NCBI GenBank assembly: GCA_016234485.1
Contig: JACRBL010000004.1
Location: 1 to 64,000 of the forward strand
DNA length: 64,000 bases
Direction of reading: 5' to 3'
Source of the DNA: Chloroflexota bacterium
Lineage (GTDB): Bacteria > Chloroflexota > Anaerolineae > Anaerolineales > Villigracilaceae
Shown here: positions 1-8,644 of the stretch, piece after piece
Layout of the letters: every line of letters begins with the position of its first letter
Numbering within the stretch: position 1 is the stretch's first letter
The notes under the pieces: model-generated
Databases searched by the model: none
What the model saw: only the letters and a program-made list of their open reading frames with translations
What the model was told of the DNA's origin: nothing
Program-made: the position numbers and the translations under genes

Positions 1-2
1 AA

Positions 3-128
3 GAATTGGCTTGCGCAAACAAACTGCACGACTCGATGGATGAGGTACTGGCTTCTGCCGAATACATGCTGGCACAACAGAATAAACCAACCAGCACTTT
101 CCATTTGTCGTTTTCTAAACTTCTATGA
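3..128 (+). CDS. C-terminal end of an unidentified protein (5' end outside window)
   Basis: An open frame enters from the left edge and ends in TGA at 126-128. The 41 visible residues include charged helical sequence (LHDSMDEVLASAEYMLAQQ). The stop overlaps the next start as ATGA, which suggests translational coupling to the YtxH gene. No domain can be recognised from this fragment; a small partner of the YtxH protein is only a guess. Confidence 0.5.
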   Translation, partial: ELACANKLHDSMDEVLASAEYMLAQQNKPTSTFHLSFSKLL

Positions 129-433
129 ACGACTACTTAGCTGGTATGTTAGTCGGCAGTCTGGCCGGCGCTTTAACGATGCTGTTGCTGGCCCCGCAAT
201 CTGGAAAAGACACCAGAATGCAGATCAAGGATAGAAGCATTGAACTGCGGGACCGGGCCACCACGATCATGGAAGACACCGTGGCGCAATTACGCGTGAA
301 CCGGGACAAAATCACCATGGGTGGACGCCAGAAGGCCAAAGAGCTATTGCAAAAAGGTCAGGAGTTGGTGGTTGAACAATTGGAACGCGTGTCTGAATCC
401 GCACTAGCCATGGAAAAGGCGATCCAAAATTAA
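125..433 (+). CDS. YtxH domain-containing stress protein
   Basis: A 102-residue protein. It begins with a short hydrophobic Gly/Ala segment (about residues 5-24) ending in LLLAPQSGKDTR, the hallmark of the YtxH family, followed by a long charged amphipathic helix. YtxH proteins are small general-stress proteins of unknown biochemical role, probably membrane-associated. The start overlaps the stop of the preceding frame by four bases. The gene opens a run of stress and envelope genes, which fits the family. The family call is firm; the function is not known. Confidence 0.8.
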   Translation: MNDYLAGMLVGSLAGALTMLLLAPQSGKDTRMQIKDRSIELRDRATTIMEDTVAQLRVNRDKITMGGRQKAKELLQKGQELVVEQLERVSESALAMEKAIQN

Positions 434-508
434 AACGGTCGCCGGGGCGCGTTGGCTTTCGTGGAGCGTTGAACGATCAAATATGTTTCCAATCAAAGGA
501 GAATGAAA

Positions 509-661
509 ATGCACATGAATCAACTGAAATGGATCCTGCTTGGGATCTTTCTGGTGATCACCGGCCTGGGGCTTCTTGGTTTGGGCCTCGGCGCAATATT
601 CAACATCATCGCGGGAATCTGTGCGCTGATTGCGGGCATTTTGTTCATCATCAACCGCTAG
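509..661 (+). CDS. Small membrane protein, 50 aa
   Basis: A short frame with an AAGGA box at 496-500. The ATG at 509 sits at normal spacing from it, while the in-frame ATG at 503 is too close, so 509 is preferred. The product is almost entirely hydrophobic with two predicted membrane helices, a Gly/Leu-rich one (about 9-29) and an Ile/Ala-rich one (about 31-47), ending in Asn-Arg. It resembles the tiny membrane proteins common in stress operons, but no family can be named. Confidence 0.6.
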   Translation: MHMNQLKWILLGIFLVITGLGLLGLGLGAIFNIIAGICALIAGILFIINR

Positions 662-763
662 CCCGCCTCGATGTTTTTCTGGAGCACGGTCTCTTACCAG
701 GAGGCTGTGCTCCTTTTGGAATTTTATCCTAGTGAATTTCCCGGGCAGGGAGCAGGAATTGAA

Positions 764-2050
764 ATGCAAACTTCGATTGAGTTGCGTCCTCCTTCGCCGC
801 CATTTGAATGGACATTTCAGCGAGTCGCGTGGGCGACTCTGGCGCTCGCGTCTGTCATCCTTGGATTCTGGCTTCTCTATCGGTTTTACCAGGTTGTTTT
901 CATTTTGTTTATTGCTATTGTGATGGGCACAGTGGTCAGGCCTGTTGTTGCCTGGTTGCATCAGCGTGGATTGCCCAGGATGTTAGGGGTGCTCTTGATT
1001 TATTTCATCCTGCTTGCTCTACTCGTCGGTTTCATTCTATTGCTATTCCCACTCATGATCGAACAAGGCATCACGATTTCCGCCGCGGCGCCTGACTATT
1101 ATAAAAGCCTGCGTGAGTGGACGGGTAATTATCCCGACCAATTGATTGCGCGCCTGGGTGATTTTCTTCCCGCTGTATTGCCAAATCTAAAGCCGGTTTC
1201 ACAATCTGGACAGGAGATGATAGCCTCAGCCGGGCAGGTCATGGAGTACATTTCAGTGGCGGCAAAGGTCGGCTTTATTGCTGCGGTCATTCTGGTACTG
1301 GCGTATTACTGGACGTTGGATGGGCCACGTATCATCCAATCATTCCTACTCCTGGTCCCCCAACAAAAGCGCGAGAGCATTCGTGAACTGATCGCAGCCA
1401 TGGAGACCAAGGTTGGTTCCTACATTGTCGGACAAGGCGTCCTTTGCCTGGTCATCGGCATCGTGGCGTTGATCGCCTATCTACTCATTGGCCTGCCCAA
1501 TGCCCTCGTGCTGGCATTCCTGGCTGGCGCGCTGGAAGCTGTACCGATGATCGGACCACTGCTCGGAGCTATTCCCGCGGCTCTGGTTGGGCTGTCAATT
1601 GGTCCCGACAAAATGATTTGGGTCATTGTTGCGACGGTTGTCATTCAACAGCTGGAAAATTACCTGCTCGTGCCGCGCATCATGCGGAAGGCGGTGGGCG
1701 TCAATCCATTTGTCACGCTCCTGGCAATTTTTGCCTTTAGCACTCTGTTCGGCCTTGCCGGTACGCTCATGGCAATTCCCTTGGCGGCAATTATTCAACT
1801 CTTACTTGACCGCTTTGTCTTTCATGCAGAAGCAATGGAGCCGGAACCATCCCCTGGGCGCGATCATGCCAGCCGCCTGCGTTATGAAGCGCAGGATTTT
1901 GCCCAGGATTTGCGCAAGCAGGCGCGACTAAAGAAAGGCGGCTCGGACCTAAAAATCAAGCAGATCGACCAGGTGATGGACGAGATCGAGACGATCGCCA
2001 CCGACCTTGATGCGCTATTGCTCCAGGTCGACCCTTTGGATTCCTTATGA
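764..2050 (+). CDS. AI-2E family transporter (PerM-like permease), copy 1
   Basis: A 428-residue integral membrane protein. The start at 764 is chosen because AGGA lies at 754-757 and the frame upstream to 671 adds sequence atypical of the family. It has paired N-terminal helices, a large extracytoplasmic loop, several C-terminal helices, and the family motif AVPMIGPLLGAIPA. The C-terminal ~70 residues are charged and probably cytoplasmic. Family members include autoinducer-2 exporters and Na+/H+ antiporters, so the substrate cannot be inferred. The stop overlaps the next start by four bases, and the neighbour is a second member of the same family. Confidence 0.88.
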   Translation: MQTSIELRPPSPPFEWTFQRVAWATLALASVILGFWLLYRFYQVVFILFIAIVMGTVVRPVVAWLHQRGLPRMLGVLLIYFILLALLVGFILLLFPLMIEQGITISAAAPDYYKSLREWTGNYPDQLIARLGDFLPAVLPNLKPVSQSGQEMIASAGQVMEYISVAAKVGFIAAVILVLAYYWTLDGPRIIQSFLLLVPQQKRESIRELIAAMETKVGSYIVGQGVLCLVIGIVALIAYLLIGLPNALVLAFLAGALEAVPMIGPLLGAIPAALVGLSIGPDKMIWVIVATVVIQQLENYLLVPRIMRKAVGVNPFVTLLAIFAFSTLFGLAGTLMAIPLAAIIQLLLDRFVFHAEAMEPEPSPGRDHASRLRYEAQDFAQDLRKQARLKKGGSDLKIKQIDQVMDEIETIATDLDALLLQVDPLDSL

Positions 2051-3300
2051 CAAAGAAGGTGATCGTTTTTGGTACGGCAGTGATGACTACCTTGCTGGCG
2101 ATGATCGCGCTGTGGCAGTTTCGCAAGGCAGTCGTTTACGTTCTAACCTCACTTGCACTTGCGGCAACTGTCCGTCCCTTTTTTAAAGGTTGGACAAGAC
2201 ACAGTTGGGCGAAGCGTTTGGCTTTGATTTTGCTTTGCCTTGCTGGCCTGGGCGGTTTTGGTTTCGTATTATTTCTAGTTGGTAAATTCGTGATCGGTGA
2301 TATTCAACTATTAAGCCAAACTCTATCAGTGCATAATGCCTGGAAACTGCCCCCCTGGCTGGAGGGTGGTTCATTCCAACAATTGCTGACTACCTGGCTG
2401 CCTACGCCAGATAAGTTCTTTGAAGCATTAACAGGCGAACAAGGCCAGCTGGTGTTGCCCGCCATCCTGGGATTTACACAGGGCTTTGGGGGTATTGTGG
2501 CAGGCGTGCTCGTCATTGGGTTCTTGAGCCTCTATTGGAGCATTGATCAAATCCACTTTGAACGGCTTGGGCTCTCGTTACTTCCATCCGGACAAAGGAA
2601 ACAAGCGCGTGATACGTGGCGCACGATCGAGTCTGACATCGGAGCGTACATACGCAGCGAGATCATTCAAAGCATCCTGGCGGCGCTGCTATTGGGTATT
2701 GGTTACCGGATATTCGGGTCGCCCTATCCAACACTGCTTGCGCTGGTCGGCTCGCTGGTGTGGTTGATCCCCGTCGTGGGTGGGGCTATTGCAGTCCTTC
2801 CACCGCTCTTACTCGGAATGTTGACGGGCATTCCACTGAGCCTGTTTACAGCCATCTTTACCCTAGCCGTCTTAATTGGCCTGCAGGTATGGGTCGAGCC
2901 GCGCCTTCTAAAAAGGAAGTGGAGCAATCCTATTTTAACCCTGGTCATACTCCTGGCCATGGCGGATGCGTTTGGCCTGATCGGTATCCTTGTTGCTCCT
3001 CCTCTGTCAGCCATCTGTCAAATCATTTGGACTCTCCTGGTCAGCAACCGCCTCGTTGCAGGGACGGTAACGCGGGTTTCGGATCTCAAAGAACGGCAGG
3101 CCCGGCTGGAGGTTGCCATAAAGGCGATGAACGAGCCGCCGCCTCCTTTGGTGATCAGCAGTATGGAACGTCTCGCCAAACTAATTGAGAAGGCGGCCCC
3201 GATTCTGCAAGAGGCCCTTCCTCCTGAACCTCCTGATCTATTCCACGCACCCCATCCTTACATCAGCAAAGATGGACAATCTGCAACCGTAGAGCCATGA
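2047..3300 (+). CDS. AI-2E family transporter (PerM-like permease), copy 2
   Basis: A 417-residue polytopic membrane protein with the same architecture as its upstream neighbour, including WLIPVVGGAIAVLPP, the counterpart of the family PxxGxxxxxxPA motif, and a charged C-terminal tail (about 340-417). ATGA overlaps at both ends (2047-2050 and 3297-3300) tie it translationally to the first AI-2E gene and to the BrkB gene. The two copies are quite diverged, so the duplication is old or they form a heteromeric pair. The substrate is unknown. Confidence 0.86.
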   Translation: MTKKVIVFGTAVMTTLLAMIALWQFRKAVVYVLTSLALAATVRPFFKGWTRHSWAKRLALILLCLAGLGGFGFVLFLVGKFVIGDIQLLSQTLSVHNAWKLPPWLEGGSFQQLLTTWLPTPDKFFEALTGEQGQLVLPAILGFTQGFGGIVAGVLVIGFLSLYWSIDQIHFERLGLSLLPSGQRKQARDTWRTIESDIGAYIRSEIIQSILAALLLGIGYRIFGSPYPTLLALVGSLVWLIPVVGGAIAVLPPLLLGMLTGIPLSLFTAIFTLAVLIGLQVWVEPRLLKRKWSNPILTLVILLAMADAFGLIGILVAPPLSAICQIIWTLLVSNRLVAGTVTRVSDLKERQARLEVAIKAMNEPPPPLVISSMERLAKLIEKAAPILQEALPPEPPDLFHAPHPYISKDGQSATVEP

Positions 3301-4166
3301 AAGATCATTTTGAACAACTTGGACAACGGGCCACTCGCTACACAAAATGGATTGATGAGCGAACAGGAGGCTGGCTATGGATAATCACGAGCGCAGCAAA
3401 GGAGGCCCTAAAACCTGGAACGGCAATTACCGCCGCGGCCATTGCCTACTTTGCTCTTTTCTCCCTCTTTCCCATCATTATCTTAAGTATTTCCATTGCC
3501 AGTTTTAGCCTTGGCCCGGCAATGGATCGTCAGTTCATCATTCAAAAGCTGGAGTTTATTGCGCCAGCCATGGGTCAGTTGCTGGGGCAAAATATCGATG
3601 AAATTATTGAAGCACGCGGACCGGTAACTGGAATCGCTTTGGTTGGTTTAATCTGGTCTGCCTCGACAGTTTTTTACATATTCACGCACACCTTGAATGG
3701 AATCTGGGATGTTAAACGGCGCAGCGCGGTCTGGAAGCGACGCGGCCTGGCGATACTATTTGTCTTGACCTTCGTCGGTCCGGCCCTCTTTCTGTCTTCA
3801 TTTGTCGGAAGTCTGCTAGCCCACTTACGCATCTTGCTACCCGCCCCACTCATCAGTTGGATTGTGGCTATCCCGCTCGATATTGCCTTGTTTATGGCGC
3901 TTTACATGATTCTTCCGCATGGGGCTTCCACCTGGCGCGAGATTTTGCCTGGCGCCATTGGAGCTGGAATTTTGTGGGAGTTCGCCAAGATACTCTTCTT
4001 GTCTTTTGTTTCCTCCTATATCACCATCTCGAACCTCGTCTATGGTTCCGTGGCCGCCATTATCGCCTTTCTCGTCTGGGCATATCTGAGCAGCATTATT
4101 TTTCTCTTTGGCGCGTACTTAAGCGTTTCTTATTTCCAGTTAAAAGGCCATCCAAAGAGTCCATAG
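3297..4166 (+). CDS. YihY/BrkB family membrane protein
   Basis: A 289-residue protein with about six membrane helices. Family features are the N-terminal AAAIAYFALFSLFPIIIL segment, a central TLNGIWDVKRR stretch and GAIGAGILWEFAKILF. YihY/BrkB proteins are inner-membrane proteins of uncertain role; the old ribonuclease BN name is not applied. The gene overlaps the AI-2E gene by four bases and ends the three-gene membrane operon. Confidence 0.88.
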   Translation: MKDHFEQLGQRATRYTKWIDERTGGWLWIITSAAKEALKPGTAITAAAIAYFALFSLFPIIILSISIASFSLGPAMDRQFIIQKLEFIAPAMGQLLGQNIDEIIEARGPVTGIALVGLIWSASTVFYIFTHTLNGIWDVKRRSAVWKRRGLAILFVLTFVGPALFLSSFVGSLLAHLRILLPAPLISWIVAIPLDIALFMALYMILPHGASTWREILPGAIGAGILWEFAKILFLSFVSSYITISNLVYGSVAAIIAFLVWAYLSSIIFLFGAYLSVSYFQLKGHPKSP

Positions 4167-4215
4167 GCAAACCAAACCAGCAGGAGTTCGTTGGGCGAAA
4201 AGGATGGCGCCATCT

Positions 4216-4247
4216 TCTCCCCCAAGTAGCGGAGACAAACACTCCCC
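4216..4247 (+). repeat. 32-bp direct repeat, copy 1
   Basis: Thirty-two bases starting TCTCCCCCAAGT recur at 5378-5409 with a single mismatch. Both copies lie just downstream of a gene. In this copy the following hairpin half is poorly conserved, so it is probably a decayed terminator unit. Confidence 0.75.
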
Positions 4248-4398
4248 AGCCGGTGGATGCATCGGGATGATTTTTAGTTTAGGATGAGTCTACGACCGTG
4301 GCGTTCGGTTTAGCATCCTTGCGCCCAGCAAGACACTGAAGAATTTTTGTTGAACAAAACCCGTAAGGGATGAAAGATTATAAATAAGGAGATCGACC

Positions 4399-5349
4399 AT
4401 GAATAGCAAAAAAATATTTGCTGTTGTAATTTCTAGCTTGATGATCTTGCTACTAACAGCTTGCGCCGCCCTGAAACCAAAACCTGTGCCGACCCTGCCT
4501 GTCCAGATTCCGCCTCAAACAGGCGTCCAATATCATTACGTCGCCAACTCATTACTGATACCGACAACCAAGGAACAGGCCCAGGCTTATGCACTGAACC
4601 TAGATGGGGATCTGCAACAAAACCCCGACAATCTGGTTGGCGATCTGCTGACTTTGCTCGTGTCTACAGCACAGGGTATTGAAATACAGTCATCTGTTGA
4701 TCAAACAGTTAATGCCGGTCAATTGGTCATACTCCATGAAGTGAAGGCAGATGATCCCCTAAACGACCCAAGTGTTTCGTGGCTAATTTCCGTAGGGCAA
4801 AAGACAGAATCCCCACCCAGTTTTAATGGTTCTGACAAATTTACACTTGATTCCAATGCGCCTGTCAATTCGCCGATTATTGGTTCGCTTTCGAACGGTC
4901 ATTTCACGGGTGGCCCAGGAACCGCACGCGTCCAGATGTTTCTGTTAGGTCAAAAAGTAGATGTGGATTTGATCGGGGTACGCCTGGAAGCCGACGTAAG
5001 CGCGACGGGCTGCACTAACGGTAAACTGGGCGGCGGTATGGCTGTCGCTGAATTCCGCGCCAAGATTCTCCCGGCGATAACCGACGGATTGAATTTAATT
5101 ATTAACGCAAACACATCCGCGACAACTTCCATCCTAAAGGTCTTTGACGCAGACCAAAATGGAGTCATCACCATTCAAGAAGTCGAGAAAAACCCTGTGT
5201 TGATAATCGCGTTTTCTCCCGACCTTGACCTGTTGGATGTTTCCAACACGTTCAATCCGGGCCAGGATGGCGTGAAAGATTCGTATTCGATTGGCTTGGG
5301 ATTTACCTGTGTCCCTGCCAACTTTACAGGAACTGTGACGATTCCGTAG
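4399..5349 (+). CDS. Secreted lipoprotein with one EF-hand-like loop
   Basis: A 316-residue protein with a lipoprotein signal (hydrophobic stretch, then LLTACAA, Cys at about 22) and a Pro-rich linker. The middle is predicted beta-rich. Near residue 240 lies DADQNGVITIQE, which fits the calcium-binding EF-hand/dockerin pattern D-x-D-x-N-G-x-I-x-x-x-E. It is therefore predicted to be a lipid-anchored extracytoplasmic protein that may bind Ca2+. The AAGGAGATCGACC ribosome site precedes the ATG. No enzyme family is recognised. It has its own terminator at 5403-5433 and so appears to be a single-gene unit. Confidence 0.7.
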   Translation: MNSKKIFAVVISSLMILLLTACAALKPKPVPTLPVQIPPQTGVQYHYVANSLLIPTTKEQAQAYALNLDGDLQQNPDNLVGDLLTLLVSTAQGIEIQSSVDQTVNAGQLVILHEVKADDPLNDPSVSWLISVGQKTESPPSFNGSDKFTLDSNAPVNSPIIGSLSNGHFTGGPGTARVQMFLLGQKVDVDLIGVRLEADVSATGCTNGKLGGGMAVAEFRAKILPAITDGLNLIINANTSATTSILKVFDADQNGVITIQEVEKNPVLIIAFSPDLDLLDVSNTFNPGQDGVKDSYSIGLGFTCVPANFTGTVTIP

Positions 5350-5377
5350 ATTGAGTCCACTTACCTGCTTCTGATGG

Positions 5378-5409
5378 TCTCCCCCAAGTGGCGGAGACAA
5401 ACACTCCCC
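5378..5409 (+). repeat. 32-bp direct repeat, copy 2
   Basis: Second copy of the repeat at 4216-4247, with one mismatch. Here it runs into an intact hairpin and so is part of a functional-looking terminator. Confidence 0.75.
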
Positions 5410-5433
5410 GGACGATGGATGCGTCCGGGGAGT
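5403..5433 (+). terminator. Terminator hairpin after the EF-hand lipoprotein gene
   Basis: Perfect 12-bp arms ACTCCCCGGACG / CGTCCGGGGAGT with a 7-nt loop, followed by AGTTCTTG. The T-run is weak, but the stem is very stable and lies 53 bases after the stop. Confidence 0.65.
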
Positions 5434-5483
5434 AGTTCTTGTAGAATGAATATTGAGCCAATCGCTCAAAAAGGAGAAATCTA

Positions 5484-5642
5484 ATGTTGTGGACTATCGT
5501 GGTCGTTCTGATCGTTCTGTGGCTGCTCGGCTTTTTCGGCAGCAATATCAGCTCAAGTTTCCCGAAAACAGGTAGCTGGATTCACACTCTGCTTGTCATC
5601 GCGCTCATCCTCGTCGTATTAAACCTGTTGGGAATTATCTAG
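5484..5642 (+). CDS. lmo0937-family small membrane protein
   Basis: A 52-residue protein preceded by AAGGAG at 5471-5476. It starts MLWTIVVVLIVLWLLGFF and continues TGSWIHTLLVIALILVVLNLL, the two-helix pattern of the lmo0937 family of stress-associated membrane peptides. It is monocistronic, with a terminator at 5669-5691. The family resemblance is clear; the function is unknown. Confidence 0.75.
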   Translation: MLWTIVVVLIVLWLLGFFGSNISSSFPKTGSWIHTLLVIALILVVLNLLGII

Positions 5643-5668
5643 TTCCACTACGCGAGGTTGAACGTAGG

Positions 5669-5691
5669 AGGGTGGTCGGTTCGACCACCCT
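5669..5691 (+). terminator. Terminator after the lmo0937-type gene
   Basis: Arms AGGGTGGTCG / CGACCACCCT with a 3-nt loop, followed by TTATAGTTTT. Confidence 0.75.
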
Positions 5692-5721
5692 TTATAGTTT
5701 TCCAAGAAAGGAAACTTTCCA

Positions 5722-6264
5722 ATGGTTTATACCTTCCTGGTTGCTTTTCTAATATTCCTATTTTCGATCAGCGCTTTGTTATATAACCAAAAGCATAAAA
5801 ATTTCCGTTTTGCAGGAGTACCCCTTATGAAAACATGTAATGAAGTAATGACAAAATCCCTCGTTTGTTGCCTGCCCCATGACACGGCGGCAAAAGCCGC
5901 GCAGTTAATGAGGAGCGGAAACATCGGTTCAATCCCTGTGATCGAGAGCGAGCAGACTCAAAAATTGGTCGGTATCGTGACCGATCGAGACTTGGCTTTG
6001 AAGGTCGTTGCCGAAGGGCTTGACCCCAAATCCACAAAAGTGGAAGCGGCGATGACCATAAATGTGGTGACTTGTCAGCCTGAAGATGATCTGCAAAAAA
6101 CGCTGGATGCAATGTCTGAGCATCAATTGCGCCGCATTCCGGTCGTGGGAAACGGGAACAAGATCCTGGGGATCATCTCGCAGGCGGATGTAGCGACGCG
6201 CCTTAATCAGCCGGAAAAAACCGCCCAAATGGTTAAGAAAATTTCGCAATCCAACGCGAATTAA
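5722..6264 (+). CDS. CBS-domain pair protein, possibly with an optional membrane anchor
   Basis: A 180-residue protein. Residues 2-20 form a hydrophobic helix. Two CBS domains follow (about 36-100 and 105-165), with VGIVTDRDLALKV and ILGIISQADVATRL as their typical ends. CBS pairs bind adenosyl ligands and act as energy or stress sensors. There are two plausible starts: ATG 5722 (AAAGGA at 5708-5712) gives an anchored form, and in-frame ATG 5827 (AGGAG at 5814-5818) gives a soluble 145-residue form. Nearly all stand-alone CBS proteins begin like the shorter form. Confidence 0.85.
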   Translation: MVYTFLVAFLIFLFSISALLYNQKHKNFRFAGVPLMKTCNEVMTKSLVCCLPHDTAAKAAQLMRSGNIGSIPVIESEQTQKLVGIVTDRDLALKVVAEGLDPKSTKVEAAMTINVVTCQPEDDLQKTLDAMSEHQLRRIPVVGNGNKILGIISQADVATRLNQPEKTAQMVKKISQSNAN

Positions 6265-6307
6265 AAGACGGTCAAAAGAATGATGGTTCAAAAGAAAGGA
6301 AAATGAA

Positions 6308-6616
6308 ATGTCTAGCAAACGAATGACCAATTCCGAATTTTTGACGGACCTCGCCGAGAAAAGCGGCCTTAATAAGGATCAAACTAAATCCGCCCTTGAT
6401 GCGATCAATGTGATGATCGTCCAACAACTCGGCAAGAATGGACCGGGCGAGGTTCTGATCCCTGGCTTGCTTAGGCTGAAGGTGGTTGATAAACCCGCCA
6501 CACCCAAGCACGAAGGCGTCAACCCATTTACCAAGGAGCCAATGACATACAAGGCCAAACCAGCGCACAAAGTGATCAAGGTAATGATCCTCAAAGCCCT
6601 GAAAAATTCTGTATGA
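6308..6616 (+). CDS. HU/IHF-family DNA-binding protein
   Basis: A 102-residue histone-like protein. The N-terminal helices (residues 4-50) fit the HU dimerisation core, IPGLLRLKVVDK is the first beta strand region, and NPFTKEPMTYKAKPAHKVIK holds the flexible DNA-binding arm and returning strand. It is slightly longer than the usual ~90 residues. It would bind and bend DNA as a dimer. AAAGGAAAATGAA precedes the start. It lies alone between the CBS protein and a lipoprotein. Confidence 0.85.
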   Translation: MSSKRMTNSEFLTDLAEKSGLNKDQTKSALDAINVMIVQQLGKNGPGEVLIPGLLRLKVVDKPATPKHEGVNPFTKEPMTYKAKPAHKVIKVMILKALKNSV

Positions 6617-6693
6617 GATTTTCCCAGCTCCTCGGAAATTCTCACTCGTTTTGCGGCTGGTAACGTTTATCTAGCTGAACCGGAAAAATTGAT

Positions 6694-7635
6694 ATGAAAA
6701 CCATGCGCCATAGTCTACAACTTGCCGCTGTTTGGGGATTGGCATTTTTGATTCTGGCCGCATGTAGCGCTCAGCCAGAGGCTTCTTCTGCGGATGCAAT
6801 GTTATTGGCCACGCCAACGCAACCAAATGTGACCTGTGAGGCCTGCGCCCAGGCGACTCTGTCGGCGCTTCAGACCCAGGAAAAGAACGGGATGGACGCC
6901 CAGTTGGCGGCTACTGCTGAAATTATGCGTGCCAATGCCCAGGCGACGTTAAATTCAGCCAGTTCCACTCTGAGCGCGGCCCAAACCCAGGAGCAAAATA
7001 ATGCCAATATCATTGCCGCCCAAATTGCCGCCACGGCCGAGATTGAACGCGCGAACGCCCAGGCAACCCTGGTGGCGGCCGCTGCAACGCAGAACGCCGC
7101 GCTGACCCAGGACGCGATCCGCCAAACTCAAGTCGCGAACCTGGCGACATCAACTGCGCAGGCCCTGGTCACCCAACAAAATCAAGATAACCTGGTCGCG
7201 GGTACGCAAACGGACATCGCCAATACGATTGCCACGCAAACCCAGGCCGCCGCCGCAACATCGCAATGGTATGCCGATCAGGAACGTCAACGAAACGAGC
7301 AAAGGCAGGGGCCGATCTCCTTCCTGTGGATCCTGTGCCTCCCGGTCTTTGTAGTGATATTGGCGGGTCTGCTACTTTGGGGATTCTGGCGCTGGCTAAA
7401 GATTCAGCAGGCTAACCAACGTATTCTCGAAAAGCCCATCGAAAAATTGCCGATTATTGAAGCAGAAATCATAGAGCATGACCATCATGATTCAGCCCCC
7501 TATCTTGAAAGCGATGTTGTAGACAGCCGCTATCGAGCCACAAGGTTGGATGATCAGGTACGCGGCTGGATGGATGAGGTTAAGCGTAAATTGCTGAAGC
7601 GCGAAAAGGATAATTATGATAACCCAGACGACTAA
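6694..7635 (+). CDS. Lipoprotein-like, Ala/Gln-repeat protein with one internal membrane helix
   Basis: A 313-residue protein. An N-terminal signal ends in LILAACSAQ (Cys 24, lipobox-like). Residues 40-200 are Ala/Gln/Thr-rich and repetitive: AATAEI-x-RANAQATL occurs twice in a longer unit, predicted as a helical rod outside the membrane. A strong membrane helix follows (about 209-234), then an acidic cytosolic tail of ~80 residues. A lipidated N-terminus plus a transmembrane helix is unusual. The next gene overlaps it by 20 bases, so the pair is translationally linked and may signal together. No family is recognised. Confidence 0.65.
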   Translation: MKTMRHSLQLAAVWGLAFLILAACSAQPEASSADAMLLATPTQPNVTCEACAQATLSALQTQEKNGMDAQLAATAEIMRANAQATLNSASSTLSAAQTQEQNNANIIAAQIAATAEIERANAQATLVAAAATQNAALTQDAIRQTQVANLATSTAQALVTQQNQDNLVAGTQTDIANTIATQTQAAAATSQWYADQERQRNEQRQGPISFLWILCLPVFVVILAGLLLWGFWRWLKIQQANQRILEKPIEKLPIIEAEIIEHDHHDSAPYLESDVVDSRYRATRLDDQVRGWMDEVKRKLLKREKDNYDNPDD

Positions 7636-8302
7636 CCCGGATCATTTAAATCAGGAAGCGCGACAGATCCGAACCCGCGTCCCGGCCATTCTGTCGAAGT
7701 GGGGATTGCCGCCCAAATTTAATCGCTGGCGCCTGACGCAAGACCCGGAAACGGGATTGGCGGTTTTGTTTGCGGTGCTAAACAGTCAATATATTGCCGC
7801 ACACACTTCCATCCCTTTTAGCGATTATTTTGCTCCCCGCTTGTTGGACGACCTGACAAACGATCTACATGTGCAAGTAGTGTCCTGCTATACCGATGGC
7901 CTGCGCTATGCCTTCATCCTGGACCATGGATCACTTGGAAAATTGCCCACGCACATAGAATTTTCGATTCCGAAAGAAGATAGATTGGTGGTCGGCGTCA
8001 TTTACAAGGATGAACCCGCATCGGCTGGATGGATAAATTTGCCAGGCGCGCCTTCCCAACGGCCTGTTGAAGTCACAGCGGTTGACGATCACGCACTCGT
8101 CCATCAGGGTGTGGGAGCTTTCTTGAAGGTCTTTGACGATATTAAACAAAGAGATGATGCCGCCATCAAGCTCTCTCAACAAGCGCAAGATATTGTGATT
8201 ATTGACGAAGATGAATTCAAAAAACGCGTCATGGAATACGAGGCCGACCAACAGAGAATCAAGCATGTTAGGACATTACTTGATGATTCAGAGCATCGTT
8301 GA
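7616..8302 (+). CDS. Hypothetical soluble protein, partner of the repeat lipoprotein
   Basis: A 228-residue protein without signal or membrane segments. It has a mixed alpha/beta N-terminal two thirds (TGLAVLFAVLNSQYIAAH, HIEFSIPKEDRLVVGVIY) and a charged helical C-terminus (about 180-228) that could form a coiled coil. The start lies inside the upstream gene (20-base overlap). Since that protein has a cytosolic tail, this product is a natural candidate partner, but that is inference from position only. No motif was recognised. Confidence 0.6.
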   Translation: MITQTTNPDHLNQEARQIRTRVPAILSKWGLPPKFNRWRLTQDPETGLAVLFAVLNSQYIAAHTSIPFSDYFAPRLLDDLTNDLHVQVVSCYTDGLRYAFILDHGSLGKLPTHIEFSIPKEDRLVVGVIYKDEPASAGWINLPGAPSQRPVEVTAVDDHALVHQGVGAFLKVFDDIKQRDDAAIKLSQQAQDIVIIDEDEFKKRVMEYEADQQRIKHVRTLLDDSEHR

Positions 8303-8391
8303 TGGATGACCAATTACATATCGATTCGGTTGACCCAATTTACAAATGAAACCAAAGTGTATTTCGTCGAATTCAAAACAAGGAGAACAAC

Positions 8392-8589
8392 ATGGGACGC
8401 AGAGGTAAAAACATCCGTAAGCCAAAAAGGTCAAGGCCTTTCTCCAATGCCAACATTAAAGGCGTTGATACACGGTCAGGCGAAAGCTTGTCTGTGCAAG
8501 CCCTGGTGCAGGATAAGAGCGCGCCGTTTAACAGAGGTAGCGTGAAACCCTCCGCTGGATCGAACAAAAAACGCAATCCAGGGAATTGA
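8392..8589 (+). CDS. Small basic protein, 65 aa, unknown
   Basis: Preceded by AAGGAGAACAAC. The product begins MGRRGKNIRKPKRSRPFSN, is rich in Arg, Lys, Ser and Asn, has no hydrophobic core and is probably disordered; it could bind nucleic acid. It lies between small genes with similar spacing. There is no recognised family, and the case rests on a good ribosome site and position. Confidence 0.5.
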   Translation: MGRRGKNIRKPKRSRPFSNANIKGVDTRSGESLSVQALVQDKSAPFNRGSVKPSAGSNKKRNPGN

Positions 8590-8644
8590 GTGATCGGTCA
8601 ATCGTGTAATGTAGACTGAATTGAGAGATTCCAAGGAGAATAAA

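Noticed and set aside
671-763. Longer start for the first AI-2E gene
   Set aside because: No ribosome site at 671 and the extra residues do not resemble the family; ATG 764 has AGGA at good spacing.
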